Below are positions 5,187-6,350 of a DNA stretch of 6,350 bases, in pieces. The stretch lies in assembly GCA_947427325.1 (NCBI GenBank), contig CANEHP010000128.1, positions 1 to 6,350 on the forward strand. The letters run 5' to 3'. A program made the translations under genes and the position numbers. The notes beneath the pieces are model-generated. The model was not told where the DNA came from. It worked only from the letters and a program-made list of their open reading frames with translations, and made no database searches. Positions within the stretch are counted from its first letter, which is position 1. The number at the start of each line of letters is the position of its first letter. Origin of the DNA: an uncultured Clostridia bacterium. GTDB taxonomy: Bacteria > Bacillota > Clostridia > Oscillospirales > Ruminococcaceae.

Positions 5187-5198
5187 TACTGCGGCTCA
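5178..5198 (+). repeat. 21-bp direct repeat, copy 2
   Basis: This is identical to 4949-4969 at an offset of 229 bp. It begins in the U-rich tail of the preceding hairpin and lies 28 bp before the integrase stop codon. Confidence 0.75.
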
Positions 5199-5213
5199 AT
5201 TTCTGAAGGCACT

Positions 5214-5232
5214 CGGTAACGATTCGTTATCG
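5214..5232. repeat. Palindrome 3 with CGATTCG core, over the integrase stop codon
   Basis: The 19-bp palindrome centred on T5223 has arms CGGTAACGA and TCGTTATCG, with one G-T type mismatch. The integrase stop codon (TTA at 5227-5229, read as TAA on the minus strand) lies inside it. TAACGATTCGTTA here is identical to 4831-4843. Confidence 0.6.
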
Positions 5233-6333
5233 AATTTCAAGGCTGAACGATTCGTTCACCGTTTTCAACCGCTCTTTCTCTGTCTTTATTTCAGCCTTGA
5301 CCTGAGCTATCATCGCCGCCAGCTTTTCCTCACATTCTTCTCTCGTTTTGGCGTATATGTTATGGGATTCACGTTTTCCGCAAGCGTTCCTCGGACTATA
5401 TCTGCCCTCAAAGAGGTGGTCGTTTATCATCGTCACACAGCCCGTTCCGGATTTGCGACATTTGGGCTTGTACGGCTCGAAATCGGGCGGGAGGGTATCT
5501 ACCCTTGACCGCTCCTCATCCCTCGGAATATCGGCTTCTGTGCCGCCAATTTGGCGGTCTATCTTTGCGGCTGCTTGCCGCTGCATTGTATCGGTTATAT
5601 GACTGTAAATATCTATCGTCGTCGCAGAGGAAACATGACCTATTGTTGTTGAGAGCGTTTTCACGTCCATGCCATTTTCAAGTGCCATGGTCGCGAATGT
5701 GTGTCTGAGGTCATGAAATCTTACTTTGGGGCAGCCCGCCCGCTCCAACATAATCTGCAATCGTTTCCGAACCGCTGACGGATTTTTTGTTTTCGTATTA
5801 TCTATCGGTGACGGGAATACCCATTCGGAATCGACCGTTTTCTTATATTCCGACAAGATTTGAAGAAGCGATGGCGGCAGTCTTATCGTTCGTATAGACG
5901 CCTTTGTTTTCGGCTCGGAGATTATCTGCTCTCCGTTGAACACATTGACCTGCCGCTCTATCCGAAGCTCTCCAGTCATGAAGTTGAGGTCGCTCCATTT
6001 TAAGGCAAGGATTTCTCCGCGGCGCATTCCCGTGCCAAGTTCGAGCAGGAATAGTTCGTAATAGCCCTCTTCTTTCGCTCTGTTTAGAAATCTGATGACT
6101 TCGCTTTGTGTAAGTACTTTCATTTCACGGGATTTCTTGGGCGGCAACTTACAGCCAATAGCGGGGTTTACTCTTATCAATCCCTCTTGTACTGCCTTTT
6201 CAAGTGCCGAGCGACAGTTAGCGTGTATCGCCCGAATTACCCTGTCGGAAAGTCCTGTGCCGTATATTTCGGTGTGAATCTTTCTACCTCCTGATTTCTG
6301 ATGTTGTATAATAAAACTTGACACGATTTTCAC
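5227..6333 (-). CDS. Tyrosine recombinase (phage/ICE-type integrase), N-terminally incomplete
   Basis: This enzyme catalyses site-specific integration and excision of mobile elements. The catalytic set is complete in the 368 residues: Arg104 in TGMRRGEIL, Lys142 in PKTK, His207 and Arg210 in FHDLRHTFAT, His233 in IGHVSS and the nucleophile Tyr243 in IDIYSHI. Residues about 25-65 are the last helices of the core-binding domain (GLSDRVIRAIHANCRSALEKA). After Tyr243 there is an unusually long extension of about 120 residues with KPKCRKSGTGC, an INDHLFEGRYSPRN segment and an acidic/basic coiled-coil-like helix (YAKTREECEEKLAAMIAQVKA). The arm-binding domain and the first part of the core-binding domain, normally 100-150 residues, are absent. 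The GTG at 6333 has no ribosome-binding site. The frame stays open to the window edge at 6350, but the residues there do not look like an integrase and a perfect rightward promoter overlies them. It is thus either a 5'-truncated remnant or a gene running off the edge. It points toward the tRNA-Pro, the usual orientation next to an attachment site. Confidence 0.88.
   Translation of the reverse strand: MKIVSSFIIQHQKSGGRKIHTEIYGTGLSDRVIRAIHANCRSALEKAVQEGLIRVNPAIGCKLPPKKSREMKVLTQSEVIRFLNRAKEEGYYELFLLELGTGMRRGEILALKWSDLNFMTGELRIERQVNVFNGEQIISEPKTKASIRTIRLPPSLLQILSEYKKTVDSEWVFPSPIDNTKTKNPSAVRKRLQIMLERAGCPKVRFHDLRHTFATMALENGMDVKTLSTTIGHVSSATTIDIYSHITDTMQRQAAAKIDRQIGGTEADIPRDEERSRVDTLPPDFEPYKPKCRKSGTGCVTMINDHLFEGRYSPRNACGKRESHNIYAKTREECEEKLAAMIAQVKAEIKTEKERLKTVNESFSLEIR
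5244..5258. repeat. Palindrome 4 with CGATTCG core, inside the integrase 3' end
   Basis: TGAACGATTCGTTCA is a perfect 15-bp palindrome centred on T5251. It lies within the last codons of the integrase and 12 bp from palindrome 3. It shares AACGATTCGTT with palindromes 1 and 3. Confidence 0.6.
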
Positions 6334-6346
6334 AAAGAAGTATAAT
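6318..6346 (+). promoter_or_regulatory. Perfect consensus sigma-A promoter pointing right
   Basis: TTGACA (6318-6323), a 17-nt spacer and TATAAT (6341-6346) match the consensus exactly. Transcription would start at or just beyond the window edge and run rightward. The site overlies the 5' end of the integrase frame, divergent from it. It probably belongs to an unseen plus-strand gene, and it marks where integrase homology has been lost. Confidence 0.75.
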
Positions 6347-6350
6347 GCAA

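Larger units (their letters stand above)
4727..5226. other. Hairpin-rich noncoding region between the cysteine-rich gene and the integrase
   Basis: No protein with a start signal or recognisable sequence was found in these 500 nt. Instead there is a near-continuous run of inverted repeats from 4826 on: 4826-4848, 4856-4868, GCAC/GTGC at 4914-4928, CGGAGA/TCTCCG at 4928-4943, 5017-5047, AAAGGT/ACCTTT at 5052-5074, GGCAAC/GTTGCC at 5076-5097, TCAAAAC/GTTTTGA at 5123-5140 and CCCCAC/GTGGGG at 5146-5172. A 21-bp direct repeat (4949 and 5178) and a 10-nt repeat AGTACCGATT (4854 and 5039) are embedded. It could be an end region of an integrative element, a structured RNA, or both. Confidence 0.55.

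Noticed and set aside
4814..5199. Open frames 4814-5059 (plus) and 4957-5199 (minus)
   Set aside because: They run through dense inverted repeats, have no ribosome-binding sites and show no known domain; the DNA looks structured rather than coding.
5137..5602. Plus-strand open frames antisense to the integrase
   Set aside because: They are shadows of a strand with all six integrase catalytic residues.

Overview
The window comes from an endospore-forming, low-to-medium GC member of the class Clostridia, probably an Oscillospiraceae/Ruminococcaceae-type gut bacterium. The evidence is a complete spoIVA-like gene beside a SipL-like (SPOCS/DUF3794 plus LysM) gene, a pairing of functions typical of clostridial spore-coat assembly, together with a tRNA gene that encodes its own CCA. 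The family assignment below class level is a guess.

Left part (1-3170, all minus strand): a two-gene sporulation operon, sipL then spoIVA, with 13 nt between them and the spoIVA ribosome-binding site abutting the sipL stop codon. A perfect 17-bp stem closes the operon. Immediately beyond it lies a good sigma-A-type promoter reading left out of the window. The two products are known partners in C. difficile: SpoIVA is the ATPase that polymerises on the forespore surface, and the LysM end of SipL binds it. About 580 nt of intergenic DNA follow.

Middle part (3625-4215, plus strand): a perfect consensus sigma-A promoter reads into three successive tRNA-Pro(UGG) sequences about 190-197 bp apart. 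Only the third is complete. The first two are 5' halves that break off at the end of the anticodon loop and share the same non-tRNA continuation, GCATAGA. Each half is followed, at exactly 142 bp from its start, by TGACCAC repeats spaced 12 bp apart. The best reading is a tandem set of attachment-site scars or mini-elements left by a tyrosine integrase that targets the anticodon loop of tRNA-Pro. The three copies have different but compensated D-stems, so each 5' half came from a functional tRNA lineage.

Right part (4216-6350): a small cysteine-rich protein of unknown function (4283-4726), then about 500 nt of noncoding DNA crowded with hairpins, a 21-bp direct repeat and four palindromes centred on CGATTCG. 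Then comes a minus-strand tyrosine integrase with all catalytic residues and a C-terminal extension. It lacks its N-terminal domain within the window, and a second perfect consensus promoter, pointing right, overlies the place where that domain should be. Together, 3753-6350 looks like a decayed integrative element sitting at tRNA-Pro next to the sporulation operon.
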